A stretch of 31,651 nucleotides of DNA from a virus. The notes below the pieces were generated by a model. The model had not been told where the DNA came from, searched no databases, and saw only the letters and a program-made list of their open reading frames with translations. Each line of letters opens with the position of its first letter. Within the stretch, counting starts at the first letter, position 1. This document shows, piece by piece, positions 29,295 through 31,651 of this stretch. The position numbers and the translations under genes were made by a program. Location: positions 1 through 31,651 of the IMG/VR virus record IMGVR_UViG_3300009068_000115; one strand, 5' to 3'.

Positions 29295-29488
29295 TGAGCG
29301 ATTCATTGAACGCAGAAGTACAACACTGGCAGGCACGCACCGATGATATGCAAGTTGCGTTAGATCGTTTGCGTGAAGAACGAGATGCGTTAAGGGTTGC
29401 TTACGAGTTGCTACGAACAGAGGTTGTTGCTTTGCGATCTACTGTTTCAAGGATTCAGGTTGCGATGTCGCAAGGTCAAGAACTCTAA
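29294..29488 (+). CDS. Small coiled-coil protein (64 aa)
   Basis: ATG 29294 overlaps the previous stop (CTAATGA) and is preferred over the upstream in-frame start at 29258. The 64 residues have heptad leucines: LNAEVQHWQARTDDMQVALD, then RLREERDALRVAYELLRTEV, then VALRSTVSRIQVAM. It is a single long helix, probably dimeric. Function unknown. Confidence 0.68.
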   Translation: MSDSLNAEVQHWQARTDDMQVALDRLREERDALRVAYELLRTEVVALRSTVSRIQVAMSQGQEL

Positions 29489-29493
29489 AGCAA

Positions 29494-29655
29494 ATGAAAA
29501 TCCGTTGCCACAACTGCAACCACACATTTCAAGCCGACCCGAAACGAACTGTTGGGTGTCTCTGCGACAGTGACTCACCAACTTGGATAGGTGTAACATC
29601 TGGAGGCAGGCTAATAGTTTTAAGCCTCACAAAATACACAATAGAAAAGGATTGA
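29494..29655 (+). CDS. Small zinc-ribbon protein (53 aa)
   Basis: ATG 29494 to TGA 29653-29655. It starts MKIRCHNCNHTFQADPKRTV and has a second pair GCLC, forming a C-x2-C...C-x-C zinc ribbon similar to rubredoxin-like or RNA polymerase-type knuckles. The rest is strand-rich (DSPTWIGVTSGGRLIVLS). It ends one base before the ParB-like gene start, which suggests coupling. Confidence 0.65.
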   Translation: MKIRCHNCNHTFQADPKRTVGCLCDSDSPTWIGVTSGGRLIVLSLTKYTIEKD

Positions 29656-29656
29656 G

Positions 29657-30448
29657 ATGGAACAGAGACAAATAGATTTTGCAACAGTAGATGTAAACAG
29701 CATTAAAGCACACCCGAAGAATGTGCGACAAGGCGACATCGGCGCAATCTCAGAATCATTAAAAGCACACGGACAATATCGCCCGATAGTTGTTGATCGG
29801 CGCACAAACCAAATACTTGCAGGCAATCACACTTGGCGAGCAGCAAAATCTTTAGGCTGGTCACAAATCGCTGTAGGGTTCATTGAAACTAAAGATGACG
29901 ATGACGCAACACGCATCTTGCTTGCAGACAATAGAACAACCGACCTTGCTTCTTACGATGATTCAGGGCTAGCAGACTTGTTGAAAGAGTTAGTTGCGTC
30001 TGATGAAGGTTTAGAAGGCACATTGTTTGACGGTGATGCTTTAGATCAACTTCTTGTGGACTTAGACCGAGAACCGTTAAACATAGAAACAGATACAAAA
30101 TATAGTCAAGCGGTAACTGTTCCGCATTATGAAATAGTTGGTGATGAACCACAACTATCTGAACTCGTGGACAGAACAAAAGCAACTTCTTTACGCAACG
30201 ACATCTACAAAGCGAACTTGCCTAAAAACTTGGAAGAGTTCTTACTCACAGCAGCAGCACGACACCTTGTGTTTAATTACGGCAAGATCGCAGAGTTTTA
30301 TCCACATCAAGAACCTGAAGTGCAACGCTTAATGGAACAATCAGTGCTTATTATTATTGATGCTAATGACGCTATAGCAAATGGTTACGCAACTTTTAAG
30401 CAAACAATTAATGACCTAAGAGGCGAGGACTGTATTGATGTTGAATAA
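29657..30448 (+). CDS. ParB-like N-terminal domain protein
   Basis: The 263 residues start with a ParB/Sulfiredoxin-like domain: VNSIKAHPKNVRQGDIGAIS, then SLKAHGQYRPIVV, then ILAGNHTWRAAKSLGW and the later RILLADNRTTDLASYDD. In ParB proteins this fold binds CTP; in phages such proteins are often encoded beside DNA methylases or base-modifying enzymes. The C-terminal half (from about 150) is helical and includes NLPKNLEEFLLTAAARHLVF. AAAAGGATTGAG upstream of ATG 29657 is a fair ribosome site. It is not followed by ParA, so plasmid-type partition is unlikely. Confidence 0.82.
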   Translation: MEQRQIDFATVDVNSIKAHPKNVRQGDIGAISESLKAHGQYRPIVVDRRTNQILAGNHTWRAAKSLGWSQIAVGFIETKDDDDATRILLADNRTTDLASYDDSGLADLLKELVASDEGLEGTLFDGDALDQLLVDLDREPLNIETDTKYSQAVTVPHYEIVGDEPQLSELVDRTKATSLRNDIYKANLPKNLEEFLLTAAARHLVFNYGKIAEFYPHQEPEVQRLMEQSVLIIIDANDAIANGYATFKQTINDLRGEDCIDVE

Positions 30449-31316
30449 AGAAAAGTTTGCAATGTTCATCTTGACACACGGCAGACCACACGATGTCATA
30501 ACAATGCAAGCCCTAAAAGACAGCAACTACACAGGCAAAGTATTTATAGTTATTGACAACGAAGACAGTCAGGCAGATGAATATAGAAAAGTTTTCGGCA
30601 ATGAAATGGTTATACAGTTTGATAAAGCAGCCATCGGGAAAACATTTGACATAGCAGACACAAGATCAGATCGCAGAGCAACAGTATTCGCTCGCAACGC
30701 ATCTTTCCAGATCGCTCGTGATTTAGGGCTTGACTATCATATGCAATTAGATGATGACTACAAAACTTTTATGTACCGCTTTCCGAAAGATAACGAACTT
30801 AAAGGTGTAATAATAAAATCACTAGACCAAGTAATTGATGCAATGATAAAGTTATTAGAGGACACAAACGCTGTGACTGTTGCTATGGCACAAGGTGGCG
30901 ATTACATCGGAGGCGTACAAGGCTTTAACAGTAAACCTCTTATGCGTAAGGCTATGAACTCTTGGATATTCCGAACCGAACGACCTTTAACATTTGTTGG
31001 TCGCATGAACGATGATGTTAATACTTATGTAATGAACGGCATAAGAGGCGAACTAATCTTGACACCAAACAACATCTGTTTAACTGTTGCTGCAACACAA
31101 GCAGTAGCAGGAGGAATGACTGAGATGTATGTTGAGAACGGAACTTATATGAAATCAATGTACACAGTTATGATGTCACCATCATCGGTAAGCGTAAAAT
31201 ATATGGGAACATCACACCCACGCTTACACCACTCAGTGCGCTGGAACAACACAGTGCCAAAGATAATTAACCAACGACATCGCAAAACAAATGTCAATAC
31301 AACGCCCCTGCCTTAA
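30438..31316 (+). CDS. TET-associated-type glycosyltransferase (TAGT), DNA hypermodification
   Basis: ATG 30438 has GAGGA eight bases upstream; TTG 30435 is possible. The 292 residues match the phage TAGT family known from base-hypermodification loci: FILTHGRP near the start, VFIVIDNEDSQADEY, FARNASFQIARDLGLDYHMQ followed by LDDDY (a DxD-like sugar-nucleotide site, about 104-108), VAMAQGGDYIGG, GRMNDDVNTY and GGMTEMYVENGTYMKSMYTV followed by MSPSSV and VRWNNTVPKI. Family members are thought to glycosylate hydroxymethylated pyrimidines in phage DNA. Its gene overlaps the ParB-like stop. The basic tail (KIINQRHRKTN) may contact DNA. Confidence 0.85.
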   Translation: MLNKEKFAMFILTHGRPHDVITMQALKDSNYTGKVFIVIDNEDSQADEYRKVFGNEMVIQFDKAAIGKTFDIADTRSDRRATVFARNASFQIARDLGLDYHMQLDDDYKTFMYRFPKDNELKGVIIKSLDQVIDAMIKLLEDTNAVTVAMAQGGDYIGGVQGFNSKPLMRKAMNSWIFRTERPLTFVGRMNDDVNTYVMNGIRGELILTPNNICLTVAATQAVAGGMTEMYVENGTYMKSMYTVMMSPSSVSVKYMGTSHPRLHHSVRWNNTVPKIINQRHRKTNVNTTPLP

Positions 31317-31602
31317 CTGCCGAACACTTACAACTAACAGCACACGATGCACTAACTGTCAAACACTTTGGAATAAACAACACCCAAAACCTGAACGCCT
31401 ACACTACAAAGGCGACTACAAAAGAAGAGCCAAACAAATAAGAGACACAGCCATTGCCTGTTGGATATGTGGCGAAGGCAAAAGAACAAACGACCCGTTC
31501 ACAGCCGACCATTTAATACCTGCTGACCCAAACTCACCTCTCGCAGCAGCACACCGATCTTGCAACTCAAGACGACAAAACAAACCAATCACACCAAACT
31601 AG
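31291..31602 (+). CDS. HNH endonuclease
   Basis: The 103 residues start at ATG 31291 inside the glycosyltransferase gene end. An N-terminal zinc ribbon (CLNCRT...RCTNC) precedes the HNH core: ACWICGEG, then TADHLIPADPNSPLAAAHRS, then CNSRR, with the expected H, N and Cys ligands. Small HNH enzymes of this type are usually next to terminase genes and assist packaging. TerS would be close by if the contig ends are joined. Confidence 0.88.
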   Translation: MSIQRPCLNCRTLTTNSTRCTNCQTLWNKQHPKPERLHYKGDYKRRAKQIRDTAIACWICGEGKRTNDPFTADHLIPADPNSPLAAAHRSCNSRRQNKPITPN

Positions 31603-31651
31603 ACACGCACAAAAATAAATGCGATTTTTCCTAGATGCTTACAGGTGCTAC
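31603..31651 (+). other. Right end: short AT hairpin, nothing else seen
   Basis: AAAAAT (31611-31616) pairs with ATTTTT (31624-31629) around a seven-base loop. That could be a weak terminator after the HNH gene, because it ends in a T-run. No repeat of the left end of the window is visible. Confidence 0.4.

Noticed and set aside
1-31651. CRISPR array, integrase, insertion sequence or rRNA
   Set aside because: No regular spaced repeats, recombinase or transposase motifs, terminal inverted repeats, or rRNA-like sequence were seen on either strand.

Overview
The window looks like most or all of the genome of a strictly lytic, tailed phage (siphovirus, HK97-type capsid) that infects an actinobacterium. 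Every convincing gene is on the + strand and genes are tightly packed, often with ATGA or TAATG overlaps. A WhiB-family Fe-S regulator (24556) is a hallmark of Actinomycetota and their phages. A signal-peptide protein with a long Thr/Ser/Pro-rich stretch (17724) resembles secreted proteins common in Acidimicrobiia, so an Acidimicrobiia-like freshwater host is possible (inference). Base composition is moderate to low in G+C by eye. No integrase, repressor or partition system is seen.

Layout. 1-1206: a promoter with a hairpin leader, two small unknown proteins and an unusual PolX-type nucleotidyltransferase with a SWIM zinc finger. 1227-8840: packaging and head genes (TerS, TerL, a micro membrane protein, HK97 portal, a Cys-rich structural protein, prohead protease, major capsid protein, head-tail connectors). 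8848-17519: tail genes (tail tube, tail assembly chaperone with a -1 frameshift, tape measure, minor tail protein, fibre-like proteins including two tandem Gly-rich paralogues). 17724-21610: Thr-rich secreted protein, then a lysis-type cassette (small membrane proteins, M15 peptidase, DUF2746-like membrane/coiled-coil protein), a small HTH-like protein and a calcineurin-type phosphoesterase. 21730-26295: second promoter/leader, four small proteins, then recombination genes (YqaJ-type exonuclease and an annealing protein), WhiB, two PD-(D/E)XK-type nucleases and a Zn-binding protein. 26296-26650: a 355-base noncoding stretch with a strongly structured candidate RNA. 26651-27205: a secreted transglycosylase-like protein. 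27292-29655: third promoter/leader, a tRNA-T-arm-like RNA element and many very small proteins. 29657-31602: a ParB-like protein, a TET-associated-type glycosyltransferase (DNA base hypermodification) and an HNH endonuclease.

How it works together. Three copies of one promoter/hairpin/Shine-Dalgarno module open the three small-gene clusters and probably coordinate early expression. The exonuclease, annealing protein and nucleases form a recombination module. The ParB-like and glycosyltransferase genes suggest the DNA is glycosylated, although no base-oxidising or hydroxymethylating enzyme is visible. No DNA polymerase, primase or helicase is recognisable, so the phage either uses the host replisome or this window is not the whole genome. 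HNH at the right end and TerS at the left end would be neighbours on a circular map, which fits a circularly permuted contig.
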